Below are positions 15,256 through 24,052 of a stretch of DNA of 64,000 bases, piece after piece (the first letter of the stretch is position 1; each line of letters opens with the position of its first letter). A program made the translations under genes and the position numbers. This stretch comes from an uncultured Desulfobacter sp. (GTDB taxonomy: Bacteria > Desulfobacterota > Desulfobacteria > Desulfobacterales > Desulfobacteraceae). The notes beneath the pieces were generated by a model that saw only the letters and a list, made by a program, of their open reading frames with translations, ran no database searches and was not told where the DNA came from. The stretch covers positions 5,230,501-5,294,500 of the forward strand of contig NZ_OY781882.1 of the NCBI RefSeq assembly GCF_963677125.1. The letters run 5' to 3'.

Positions 15256-17728
15256 GAAATTATTTAATATTATTTTTTCTATTTTTGCTTTCTTTGGTGT
15301 TGTGGCGGTTATCGGCAGTGTGTTTGTTTTTAACATTCTTCAGGAAATTGAAACCGGCCTGCCCGTGGATATCATTGCCCAGCATCGCGGCATAACCAGC
15401 CTGATAAAGAGTCAGTCCGATTTATTGACCAGTTTGGAGAAATTGGCTGTTGATCCTTCTTTCATCAATCTGGATGAACTGACCCTGGCCCTTGATGTGG
15501 CGGACAGCACTCTGGCTTCCTATGAAAAAAGTAAAAATCAAAACCAGATTAGACAAATGGAACAGATCTGTCTGGCGTTTAGGAATATTTTGAAAGATAT
15601 TGATCAACTGCAGACAGCATCCCCGGTGGTTAATACGGTTTCCGCCGCCCATCTTGCCATCCGTCTGACCAATGCCCTTGATCTTGTTCGCAATGTTTAT
15701 ATGCAAATAAGCCGTGATACCCATATGCTTCTATCAGGACAGGTGAAGCAGGTTGAACGGCTTCGCTTGAGTACGTTGACCATCATTGTTCTTGTTGCCG
15801 CATCTTTGTGTGTCATGGTGGTGCTGATACTGGTTCAGTATAAAACCATATCCCTGCTGACGATAACCCAAACCCGTCTGAGAGAAGCCAAAGAAGTCGC
15901 TGAAGACGCAACCCGGGCAAAAAGCAGCTTTCTGGCCAATATGAGCCACGAAATCCGGACCCCAATGAATGCCATCATCGGGATGACCCATCTGGCATTG
16001 AAATCCGGATTGACGCCCAAACAAAAGGATTATCTGACCAAGGTCGATGCCGCCGCCCGGTCACTTCTTGGATTGATCAACGATATTCTGGACTTTTCGA
16101 AGATTGAAGCCGGAAAACTGGCGCTTGAATTCGTGCCCTTTAATCTTGATCAAGTCATTGGCGAGGCGTGTGACCTTTCATCCTTTAACGCCTGTGACAA
16201 AGGTTTGGAGCTTTTGATCAATATTTCACCGGATGTACCTAAACATTTGATCGGCGATTCTTTAAGGCTCAAGCAGGTTATTGTCAACCTGATTGGTAAT
16301 GCCGTCAAATTCACGGAACATGGGGAAATCGAAATCTTCTGCCGACTGGAAGAGGAGAACAAAGATGGGGTGGATCTTCATTTTTCAGTGAGGGATACCG
16401 GTATCGGTATGACCCCTGAGCAGCAGGAGCGGTTGTTCAAGGCATTTTCCCAGGCAGACAGTTCCACCACCCGGAAATACGGCGGGACCGGACTGGGTTT
16501 GACCATTTGCAAACGGCTGACTGAAATGATGGGTGGGGGTATCGGCGTCAGGTCATCCTACGGGAAGGGATCGACATTCTTTTTCACTGTTGCCTTACGT
16601 TTGGACCACCAGGCAGAACACCGCCCAAGCCTGAAAGCAGAAGATGAATTGTGCGGGGCAAGGCGCTTGGAGCAGATGGCGTTTTTCCCTGGTGCACGTA
16701 TTCTTTTGGCTGAAGACAATAAAATTAATCAACAGATCGCATTGGAACTGCTTAAACCCACCGGTGCCTTGGTGGACGTTGCCGACAACGGGCGCCAGGC
16801 AGTCCGCATGGCCAATGCCGATGCGTATGATTTAGTGTTTATGGATATTCAAATGCCTGAGATGAATGGATTGCAGGCTACGGAGGAAATCCGCGTAACC
16901 CTGGACAGTAAGAATTTGCCAATCATCGCAATGACCGCCCATGCCATGGCAGGAGACAGGGAAAAGAGCCTTGCTGCCGGGATGCAGGACCATGTCACAA
17001 AACCCATTGATCCTGATGCACTCTACAGCGCTTTGGCCCAGTGGATACCCGGAAAAAAAAGAAAACACCTCCAAAAACAAGAGGTGAGCCTAAAAGCGCA
17101 CGATACTGCCGGCCGGACAAATGTACATATTCCCATTGACCTGCCCGGTATAGATATTGACAAGGGGTTGCGCAACGTCAACGACAACCGACAATTCTAC
17201 CGCAATCTGCTTTTTAAATTCAACCGGGATTATACAGATGCTCCGCAAAAGATCCAGGAACTCATTGACAGGGAAGATTTTCCAGAAGCCCGGCGGCTGG
17301 CCCATTCTGTAAAGGGGCTTGCCGGCAGTCTGGGGGCATCCCCATTACAGAAGGCTGCCCAGGTTCTTGAACGCGGCTTAAGGGAGGATAAACCGCTTAA
17401 AGATGCATTGGCACACTTTTCAGATCAAATGCAAAAGATACAGCAGGGCCTTGACGGCGTTGACATCCGGCCGGAAAATGACCCTTTGCCTGAGTCTTCC
17501 GGTGAGCTGTCATCCCGTGATCAATTGGTTGAAGCCATGGAACTGCTGATAGCCAAAATTCAGACCGCCGAACCCAAACCCATGAAAACGGCAATGAAAG
17601 AAGTTAAATTCCTCGGATGGCCGGATTCATTAAAGGCGGAATTAAACGCTTTGGACGAACAGATAAACAGATACCGGTTTAAAGACGCCCTGGGCACTGC
17701 AGGTAAAATTGTGGAAAAGCTTGGCTGA
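15248..17728 (+). CDS. Hybrid sensor histidine kinase with receiver and HPt domains
   Basis: This 826-residue protein spans the inner membrane twice, at about residues 6-26 and 177-199, enclosing a periplasmic sensor of about 150 residues. The HisKA motif is NMSHEIRTPMNAI. The ATPase has DTGIGM and GGTGLGLTICKRL. The receiver has LAEDNKINQQ, phospho-acceptor Asp in VFMDIQMPEMNG and VTKPID. The C-terminal HPt carries LAHSVKGLAGSLGA. I chose ATG 15248 (overlapping the upstream stop) over GTG 15224, which would be in the same frame. It has the full BarA-type His-Asp-His relay, but no downstream response regulator is encoded next to it. Coupling to the overlapping binding-protein gene suggests periplasmic ligand sensing. 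Confidence 0.93.
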   Translation: MNKKLFNIIFSIFAFFGVVAVIGSVFVFNILQEIETGLPVDIIAQHRGITSLIKSQSDLLTSLEKLAVDPSFINLDELTLALDVADSTLASYEKSKNQNQIRQMEQICLAFRNILKDIDQLQTASPVVNTVSAAHLAIRLTNALDLVRNVYMQISRDTHMLLSGQVKQVERLRLSTLTIIVLVAASLCVMVVLILVQYKTISLLTITQTRLREAKEVAEDATRAKSSFLANMSHEIRTPMNAIIGMTHLALKSGLTPKQKDYLTKVDAAARSLLGLINDILDFSKIEAGKLALEFVPFNLDQVIGEACDLSSFNACDKGLELLINISPDVPKHLIGDSLRLKQVIVNLIGNAVKFTEHGEIEIFCRLEEENKDGVDLHFSVRDTGIGMTPEQQERLFKAFSQADSSTTRKYGGTGLGLTICKRLTEMMGGGIGVRSSYGKGSTFFFTVALRLDHQAEHRPSLKAEDELCGARRLEQMAFFPGARILLAEDNKINQQIALELLKPTGALVDVADNGRQAVRMANADAYDLVFMDIQMPEMNGLQATEEIRVTLDSKNLPIIAMTAHAMAGDREKSLAAGMQDHVTKPIDPDALYSALAQWIPGKKRKHLQKQEVSLKAHDTAGRTNVHIPIDLPGIDIDKGLRNVNDNRQFYRNLLFKFNRDYTDAPQKIQELIDREDFPEARRLAHSVKGLAGSLGASPLQKAAQVLERGLREDKPLKDALAHFSDQMQKIQQGLDGVDIRPENDPLPESSGELSSRDQLVEAMELLIAKIQTAEPKPMKTAMKEVKFLGWPDSLKAELNALDEQINRYRFKDALGTAGKIVEKLG

Positions 17729-17789
17729 GTCGTATCTGAACGAAAATTTGACGGAACGTATCATGGCCTTATTGATACACCGGCTTCTT

Positions 17790-19100
17790 TTAGTCTTTGC
17801 CTTTAACTTGCCGGGCGTTTGATGTCAATTCCGGGCCGACAGGCGGTTTTGCGACCAGACACACAAGGCCGGCCATGATCAGAAGAATGGTGAAGGCTGA
17901 AAACGGAATCCAGTAGTTATGGAACAGATCAAAAAAAATCGCCGCTGAGACCGGTCCGGCGGCGTTTGCAGCCATCCGGAAGGGACCTGCAATGCCCAGA
18001 ACGGTTCCCGAAGATCTTCTGCCGTAAAATTCGGTCCAAATCAAAAATATCAACGGCAGAACCCCGCCTCGGATGATGCCGTAAACAACGGCAAAGATAA
18101 ACATCCACGCCGGTTTCTTGACCGCCCAGAAAACCGAGAAAAAGAGGCCGGCAATGGTGATCAACACACTGCCCATGAGTATTTTCACGGATATTTTTTC
18201 TGCCAGAAAACCGAATAACACCCCACCCAATGCAGCACAAATCGACAAAACGGTGATCACCAGCACGGCTGTGGTTGCCGGCAATCCCTGGTCCGTCATA
18301 AATGGAAACATGTGGAAATTAGACCCGGCCCCAACCAGATAAATTACACACATGACAAACACAAGCTGCCAGAATGAAACGGTGCGAAATGCGGTTTGCC
18401 GGGTCCACACAGGTTCATTTTCCAGATTATAGCGGGCCGCCTTGTTTGGTTCATCCGGTTTGTCTTCGTCTGCCTCTAACCTTTCTTCCGGTTCTCTGCC
18501 GTCCGGCAGCAATCCGACATCTTCGGGCCTTCGTTTCAGAAAAATCAGACTGGGCAGGGCTGAAAACGCAAATACAATGATTCCCAATACAGCCCAGGCC
18601 GTGCGCCACCCATAGGAAAGAATGATATGTTGTACCAGCAACGGCAGAAATGCGATGCCGATGCGGCTGCCCAGCTGGGAAATCCCCATGGCCCGTCCCC
18701 GTTTTTCAATGAACCAGTTGGAGACACTCACCGTGACCACCAGCGCCAGCAGACCGGAGGCAATCATACGGCCGGTGCCGAAAAACAGGTAGAGCTGCCA
18801 GACCGAAGATAGTTGTGACAGCGCGATCAGGCCTGCACTTAAAATGGTAATTCCCCAGAATGCCGCTTTTCTCGGGCCATTACGATCCAGATAAGGACCA
18901 ACCAGGGGGGAAAGGATGCCGCCGGACAGGGAACCCACAGCAATGGAACCGGTGATGATGGAACGATTCCAGCCGAACTCATCAGCCATGGGTTTGAGGA
19001 AGATAGACAATACATTCTGGAATACACCGGCCTGGGTCAGACCGATCAAAAAAGCCACGGCAACAATTGTCCAGCCGTAAAAAATTTTCTTCTGCTGCAT
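17790..19100 (-). CDS. MFS transporter, monocarboxylate/oxalate-formate-like
   Basis: This 436-residue protein has twelve predicted membrane segments in two six-helix halves joined by a long charged cytoplasmic loop (around residues 200-235, rich in Glu and Lys). The start at 19100 (MQQKKIFYGW) has AGGAG just upstream; the frame remains open 29 codons further but that part is less plausible. FYGWTIVAVAF at the N-terminus and the DEFGWNRS motif between helices 1 and 2 are typical of the OFA/MCT-like MFS branch, which carries small organic acids. It is convergent with the hybrid kinase gene. Substrate not assigned. Confidence 0.88.
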   Translation of the reverse strand: MQQKKIFYGWTIVAVAFLIGLTQAGVFQNVLSIFLKPMADEFGWNRSIITGSIAVGSLSGGILSPLVGPYLDRNGPRKAAFWGITILSAGLIALSQLSSVWQLYLFFGTGRMIASGLLALVVTVSVSNWFIEKRGRAMGISQLGSRIGIAFLPLLVQHIILSYGWRTAWAVLGIIVFAFSALPSLIFLKRRPEDVGLLPDGREPEERLEADEDKPDEPNKAARYNLENEPVWTRQTAFRTVSFWQLVFVMCVIYLVGAGSNFHMFPFMTDQGLPATTAVLVITVLSICAALGGVLFGFLAEKISVKILMGSVLITIAGLFFSVFWAVKKPAWMFIFAVVYGIIRGGVLPLIFLIWTEFYGRRSSGTVLGIAGPFRMAANAAGPVSAAIFFDLFHNYWIPFSAFTILLIMAGLVCLVAKPPVGPELTSNARQVKGKD

Positions 19101-19202
19101 GAAACCGCGCTCCTGCAATTTTTTCAGGCAGGGTATAACAGAGAATAAAAAGATTATCAAGAGCCCGCGATACGGCTCAGGGTACATGTCACGTTCTTCA
19201 AA

Positions 19203-19229
19203 GCACCCGGCTTTCTAAAGGCCGGGTGC
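19203..19229 (-). terminator. GC-rich hairpin downstream of the yceI-like gene
   Basis: GCACCCGGC (19203-19211) pairs exactly with GCCGGGTGC (19221-19229) around a short loop. It lies just past the stop of the leftward YceI-family gene and before the MFS gene in the same direction. Only a short TTTGAA run follows on the minus strand, so termination may be partial. Confidence 0.5.
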
Positions 19230-19246
19230 CCGAAGTACCCCCGTTT

Positions 19247-19834
19247 TTATTGTTTAATAAACTCCAGGTTAATCACAATATCTACGGTTTCGCCAATCAT
19301 CAGATTTCCGCTTTCCAAAACCGCGTTATAAACGATGCCGAAATCCTTTCGATTAAGTTCTGCCGTTACATGGGCGCCTTTGCGGGTGTTGCCCCATGGG
19401 TCTTTTTCATGACTTACCAGGCCATTAACGGCTAGAGTGACCTGTTTGCTTACACCGTGCATATTCAGGGTGCCGACCACTTTGTAACGTCCTTCACCCT
19501 GGGGGGTGATATTTTCAGATGTATAGGTCATGGTCGGGTATGTTTTCACATCAAAAAAATCGGGACTTTTCAGGTGTTCATCTCGTTTGTCAACTCCTGT
19601 GTCAATGGATGACACATCTATGGAGATCTTAACGGATTGAGGATGGCGGCCTTCTGTGTCAAATATCAGCTGTCCCGTCACTTGGTTGAAACTGCCTGTG
19701 ACGCGGCTGATAGCCATGTGCTCAATTGAAAAATCAGCTGACGTGTGGGCCGGATCCACGGTCCAGGTCTGGGCGAAGACTGAGGTCGTAAATACGGCAA
19801 AAGCTACGATTATATATGTGATCATTTTTTTCAT
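19247..19834 (-). CDS. YceI-family periplasmic lipid-binding protein
   Basis: This 195-residue protein has a cleavable signal peptide (MKKMITYIIVAFAVFTTSVFA) and a lipocalin-like YceI domain: WTVDPAHTSADFSIEHM, IDVSSIDTGVDKRDEHLKSPDFFD and GTLNMHGVSKQVTLAV. Such proteins bind long isoprenoid chains in the periplasm. Length matches the family. It is divergently arranged with a LysR regulator gene about 120 bp away, an arrangement that suggests LysR control. No cytochrome b561 partner is adjacent. Confidence 0.93.
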   Translation of the reverse strand: MKKMITYIIVAFAVFTTSVFAQTWTVDPAHTSADFSIEHMAISRVTGSFNQVTGQLIFDTEGRHPQSVKISIDVSSIDTGVDKRDEHLKSPDFFDVKTYPTMTYTSENITPQGEGRYKVVGTLNMHGVSKQVTLAVNGLVSHEKDPWGNTRKGAHVTAELNRKDFGIVYNAVLESGNLMIGETVDIVINLEFIKQ

Positions 19835-19957
19835 GGTCGTGTCTCCTGTGGTTACGACGAAATATCTTAGTTATCACTGTGTTTCGTCTTGTAACATAAT
19901 ATAGGGTCTGTTATTCTGCATATCAATACCTTCTTCTTGCCAATGAGGAATGCAAAA

Positions 19958-20845
19958 ATGCACAACAACGTCAGTTGGGATGATTACCGTTATTTCCTGA
20001 AAGTCGCACGCCTGGGGTCGCTGAAAGCAGCAAGCGAGTCCTTGAAAGTGAATCATTCTACTGTGTTGCGCAGGATAAATTCCCTTGAGAAAAAGCTGGA
20101 AGCCCGGCTTTTTGAACGATTCAAGTCTGGTTATGTCCTAACCGAAAACGGCCAGGACATGTTTAATCATATCCAGCACCTTGAAGATGAAATTTTTTCT
20201 ATTGAGCGAAAAATAAAGGGCAAGGATATCCGATATGAAGGCAAAATAAAAATTTCCACCACAGATACCCTGGGCTATTTCTGGCTGCCGCCTTTTGTTA
20301 AAAAATTTAAAGCCCAATATCCGGGAATTCTGGTTGATATAGACATCAGGACGGGATTTACCGACCTGACCCAAAGGCAGGCCGATATCCTTATTTGTGC
20401 TTACAACGATCATCCGGATTACATGATCGGGAAAAAACTTGCTCCCATAGAGATTAAACTTTATGCCTCTAAAGAATACATCAAAACCTACGGCAGGCCC
20501 GAATCCATCCAGGACCTGACCTCGCAAAAGATTCTTATCTTGAACGAAGAGCTTGACGGGGTGGAATTTAATGAATGGTTAAAACGACTTGTGCCGGCGT
20601 CCGCTATTACCATGAGCTGTAACATGCTGACCAGTTTATATCGCTACACCCGTCAGGGGATGGGCATCGCCCCCCTTCCAATATATGTGGGCAATCAGGA
20701 TCCGTCCCTGGTCAGTGTGATGGATGTACCTACACAGTTTCATCACGATACCTGGATGCTCACCCATCCGGATTTGAAAAATACCCGGAGAATTAAAGCA
20801 TTCATGGGGTTCATGTATGATCAAGTTAAAGCGGCCAAAGTATAG
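19958..20845 (+). CDS. LysR-family transcriptional regulator
   Basis: This 295-residue protein has an N-terminal winged helix-turn-helix (residues 5-65, VARLGSLKAASESLKVNHSTVLRRINSLEKKLEARLFERF) followed by a LysR substrate domain. I start it at ATG 19958, which has GAGGA at good spacing; earlier in-frame TTG/ATG codons at 19937 and 19943 are possible. It is divergent from the YceI-like gene, its most likely target. A tandem intergenic repeat follows its stop. Confidence 0.9.
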   Translation: MHNNVSWDDYRYFLKVARLGSLKAASESLKVNHSTVLRRINSLEKKLEARLFERFKSGYVLTENGQDMFNHIQHLEDEIFSIERKIKGKDIRYEGKIKISTTDTLGYFWLPPFVKKFKAQYPGILVDIDIRTGFTDLTQRQADILICAYNDHPDYMIGKKLAPIEIKLYASKEYIKTYGRPESIQDLTSQKILILNEELDGVEFNEWLKRLVPASAITMSCNMLTSLYRYTRQGMGIAPLPIYVGNQDPSLVSVMDVPTQFHHDTWMLTHPDLKNTRRIKAFMGFMYDQVKAAKV

Positions 20846-20876
20846 TGCCGTCGCGTTGGTTTGTTGGAGAGTTTTT

Positions 20877-21060
20877 TTATAAGAAACTCTCTGTAAGCCA
20901 CAGAGATTTTTCAATATTCGTTGTGGGCCGAACCACGGTCAAAGACCAAGGACGGTCCGCGACCGTTATAAGAAAGTCTGGGTAAGTTACTCAGATCTTT
21001 CAACCTTTGTTGTGGGTTAAGCCTGGCAGTTGATATGTCAGGTCCGCCCGTGGCGGTTAA
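20877..21060 (+). repeat. Two tandem units of a dispersed ~95-bp intergenic repeat
   Basis: Unit 1 (20877-20965) begins TTATAAGAAACTCTCTGT and unit 2 (20966-21060) begins TTATAAGAAAGTCTGGGT. Each has a small stem near its left end (for example TCTGGGTAAGTTACTCAGA), then TTGTGGG and, in unit 1, GACCAAGGACGGTCC ending CGTTA. Further copies lie at 36754-36849 (minus) and 49185-49281, and a related hairpin at 25151-25191. All copies are intergenic. The right end reaches almost to the start of the diguanylate cyclase gene, so it forms most of that gene's leader. Confidence 0.82.
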
Positions 21061-21076
21061 TAGGAATAAAATCATT

Positions 21077-22363
21077 ATGAAACTCGTTGAACGAATACTT
21101 GCCCTTGGAAACTTACTGGATTTTTCTGATACGGCATATATTGAAACAGATCTTTCCCTTCGTGTTCTAGTTTGGAATCCGGTGGCTAAAAAATTGTTTC
21201 ATCATTCGGAAAATCAGGCGTTGGGCGAGTATTTAGACAATTTGATCCCTGTGGATAAAGACTGCCTGCTCAATTGTACCTGCACAGAGAGGCGCACCAT
21301 TGATATCCAAGACAAGGCAGGAAAAACCTGTTCCTGCCAAATAACATATACGCCTATCATGAGTTTGGAGGCCGAAAAACTGGGTATTTCGATGATTGCA
21401 GCAAAGACTGATACGGGTAAAATGGGGCCGGGGTTAAAGGTTTTACCCAAGCAGAAAATTCAAGAAATGTGCAATATTGCACCCATTGGAATCTACCATG
21501 TCAGCTTGGAAGGCAAGCTTACCATGGCTAACTCTGAATATGCCTGGATGCTCGGGTATGAATCCCCGGAAGCTGCCGTAAGTCAAATTCATGATTTTGC
21601 CCAGCAGGTATTTTTTGACCAGGAAAAAGCCGAAGAATTCATGTTCAATGTTCTTGAAGCCGATCAGATTATCAGCTTCAGAAGCCGGCTGAGAAGAAAG
21701 GACAACTCCCCTGTCTGGGCCCTGTGCTATGCAAAGGTAACCAGAAGTAAATCCGGCAGGGTTAACGGGTTTAACGGGTTTTCCATTGACATCAGCGCTG
21801 CGGTAAGGACTGAAAAGGCGTTGGAGGCGGCCAATGAAAAACTCAAGTTTGCCTCCATTATGGACGGTCTTACCCAGATTCCCAACCGGCGGTTTTTTGA
21901 TGAAACGCTTTCAAAAGAATGGAATCGCCACATCAGAGAAAATAAAGAGCTTGCTGTCATTCTTTGCGATATAGATTATTTTAAACCTTACAACGATACC
22001 TATGGTCACCAAACCGGAGACAAATGCCTCAAAGAAGTGGCCCGCACCATCCATGGGTCAACCCTTCGTGCCGGGGATCTTGCCGCAAGATACGGGGGAG
22101 AAGAATTTGTTCTGATTTTACCCAATACAAACCTTGACGGGGCAAAAGAAGTGGCAGAGCGAGTCCGAAAGGCCGTAGCCGCGCTTAAGATCCCCCATGA
22201 AGGGTCGTCTGTTGCCCCCCATGTCACCTTAAGTCTCGGGATTGCCGCTGTCATTCCCAATCAAAATGCGTCTGCTGACAATCTTGTCGAATTGGCAGAC
22301 CAGGCCCTGTATGAGGCCAAGGAAGGCGGAAGAAATCAATCGATTGGCAAGCAGATGTCATGA
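21077..22363 (+). CDS. PAS-GGDEF diguanylate cyclase
   Basis: This 428-residue protein lacks membrane segments. Two PAS-like regions occupy about residues 15-115 and 140-255, the second ending in the usual FSIDIS/TEKALE linker. The GGDEF domain (260-428) has DGLTQIPNRRFFDE, ILCDIDYFKPYNDTYGHQTGD and the intact active site RYGGEEF. RAGD five residues upstream is a product-inhibition I-site. It should make cyclic di-GMP. ATG 21077 (TAGGA upstream) is preferred to ATG 21035, which lies inside the intergenic repeat. A Cys cluster (CLLNCTCTE) in the first PAS region could bind metal or sense redox. Confidence 0.93.
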   Translation: MKLVERILALGNLLDFSDTAYIETDLSLRVLVWNPVAKKLFHHSENQALGEYLDNLIPVDKDCLLNCTCTERRTIDIQDKAGKTCSCQITYTPIMSLEAEKLGISMIAAKTDTGKMGPGLKVLPKQKIQEMCNIAPIGIYHVSLEGKLTMANSEYAWMLGYESPEAAVSQIHDFAQQVFFDQEKAEEFMFNVLEADQIISFRSRLRRKDNSPVWALCYAKVTRSKSGRVNGFNGFSIDISAAVRTEKALEAANEKLKFASIMDGLTQIPNRRFFDETLSKEWNRHIRENKELAVILCDIDYFKPYNDTYGHQTGDKCLKEVARTIHGSTLRAGDLAARYGGEEFVLILPNTNLDGAKEVAERVRKAVAALKIPHEGSSVAPHVTLSLGIAAVIPNQNASADNLVELADQALYEAKEGGRNQSIGKQMS

Positions 22364-22370
22364 CGCGCTT

Positions 22371-23312
22371 ATGAATATGTTTATCGTTGTATCTCAGTCG
22401 GTTGGGATTATGTTTTTCATTGGTCTTTTAGGTTTTTTTGTGGCTAAAAGAAAGTTGATCCCCACAGATGTGTTAGACCTTCTTTCCCCGCTGGTTTTAG
22501 AGATCGCGCTTCCTTCGTTAATTTTTTATCGAATAATCAAGACATTTAACCCAATAGATTTTCCGGCCTGGTATCTATATCCAATCTATTGGGTCATTTT
22601 TACGATCGTTGTAATCATCATGGCAGGGCTCTTTAGATACCTTTTTAAAAAAGAAATTCAAGAAGAGACGAACCTGTCTTTAGTTTTTCAAAACGGCCTT
22701 TTTATTCCCATCATTGTTATAACAGAGACCTTTGGGACGGATGCTTCCTTATTGGTGGATTTGTTTTTATTTACAATCTTTTATCCGGCGTTCTTTTTTA
22801 ATACCTACCACTTGTTTTTTAAAAAAGGCAAGCAGCAATTCAGCCTTAAAAAAACTATAAATCCGGTTCTGATCGCAACTTCCCTGGGGCTTATTTTAAA
22901 ATTTACTCATGGTGATCAACTGATCCCTGAATTTATTTTAACGGCCCTGGAAATGGTCGGTGGCATGACCATCCCGCTGCTTATGCTTATTATCGGCGGA
23001 AATATTTATGTGGATCTTCAAAAAACCGGCAAGGCTGTTTGGAGTGAAATAATTAAATTCATTGCCGTCAAAAATATTTTATTTCCGATGATAGGTTTAG
23101 GAATAATTTTATTCTTTAAACTTGAGTACAACATAGCTTTCATTATCGTTATGCAGGCCGCCAACCCGCCGCTCACAGCTTTGCCGATATTTGCTTCAAG
23201 GGCTCAGGGAAACCGGGAGATTGTTAATCAATATCTGGTATACAGCTTGCTGTTTACGTTGTTGTCACTGCCTTCAATTTTGTTTATTTTTGATTATCTA
23301 TATAAAAGCTAA
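22371..23312 (+). CDS. AEC-family (auxin efflux carrier-like) permease
   Basis: This 313-residue integral membrane protein has about ten hydrophobic segments and the AEC pattern: LLGFFVAKRKLIPTDVLDLLSPLVLEIALPSLIF in the first half, with mirrored motifs (GLILKFT, GMTIPLLMLIIGG, QAANPPLTALPIFA) in the second. It starts at ATG 22371, 7 bases after the cyclase stop; the open frame extending into that gene is not used. Bacterial members export organic acids such as malate. Its closeness to the cyclase gene suggests co-transcription, but a functional link is not evident. Confidence 0.88.
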   Translation: MNMFIVVSQSVGIMFFIGLLGFFVAKRKLIPTDVLDLLSPLVLEIALPSLIFYRIIKTFNPIDFPAWYLYPIYWVIFTIVVIIMAGLFRYLFKKEIQEETNLSLVFQNGLFIPIIVITETFGTDASLLVDLFLFTIFYPAFFFNTYHLFFKKGKQQFSLKKTINPVLIATSLGLILKFTHGDQLIPEFILTALEMVGGMTIPLLMLIIGGNIYVDLQKTGKAVWSEIIKFIAVKNILFPMIGLGIILFFKLEYNIAFIIVMQAANPPLTALPIFASRAQGNREIVNQYLVYSLLFTLLSLPSILFIFDYLYKS

Positions 23313-23377
23313 CAGTTTTAAATTGATTTTTGAAAAAATTAAGGCTTTTCTTTAGATACTAACATTGCATGGAACGC

Positions 23378-23959
23378 TTACGGCTGAACGGCTTTGTCAA
23401 GATAATCAGCCATAATTACAGCCATATCAGTCGGAAGGCTTCGGTCGTTTGCCCCGAAGCTCCATGTCGCCGCTATGGAATTATTTGTGCTGTTGAAATC
23501 TTTGTCTCGAACTATCTCTCCTGTCTCGGCATCCAGCAACTTCATTCGCATGTACATATACGAGTTGCCGACAAACGCTCCTCCCCAGAAGCGTGCCCCA
23601 AAACTTGCAATTCTCATGTCACTTACCTTAATTTTTACAAGCAGGGCCGCACTGTCATAGGTGACAGTGCTTTTGGCTGCTTCCACCTTCTTATATTTGT
23701 TTCTTTTGAGCAGAGAGCTGATCAACGTCGATTGACAATCCTTGAGCGCCTGTTCGTAATCTTTTTTCAATACAGGCGTTGTTTCCAGCTCGTAGACAAT
23801 AATCTCTCCATAGTGCTTTTCTAAAGGTGTCACGGGCGGAGACTGGGCCACACTGTTTTCTTGTTTGCCGCCTCCGCTGGTGGCGCAACCGCCAAGACCA
23901 ACGATGACAATCGCAATGATAAAATAAACAAGAATAACTGGTCCTCTTATCTGTTTCAT
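23378..23959 (-). CDS. Lipoprotein of the DUF4410 type
   Basis: This 193-residue protein starts at 23959 (MKQIRGPVILVYF) behind GGAG and has a lipoprotein signal ending in the lipobox GLGGC. It should therefore be anchored in a membrane facing the periplasm. The mature part matches small DUF4410 lipoproteins (YELETTPVLKKDYEQAL, FGARFWGGAFVGNSYMYMRMKLLDAETGE, MADYLDKAV). Function is unknown in the family. It is convergent with the AEC permease gene and shows no obvious partner. Confidence 0.72.
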   Translation of the reverse strand: MKQIRGPVILVYFIIAIVIVGLGGCATSGGGKQENSVAQSPPVTPLEKHYGEIIVYELETTPVLKKDYEQALKDCQSTLISSLLKRNKYKKVEAAKSTVTYDSAALLVKIKVSDMRIASFGARFWGGAFVGNSYMYMRMKLLDAETGEIVRDKDFNSTNNSIAATWSFGANDRSLPTDMAVIMADYLDKAVQP

Positions 23960-24052
23960 ACCAATCTCCTTTTCTATCTGACGTTTGAACTTTTTATTGA
24001 GCCGCATTCTGTTAATATGCTTAAGTTTTATGCTTCAATTTAAATTTTACAA

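Noticed and set aside
20877..21076. Cyclic-di-GMP riboswitch upstream of the diguanylate cyclase
   Set aside because: The leader is a dispersed repeat found at unrelated loci and lacks the conserved riboswitch core.
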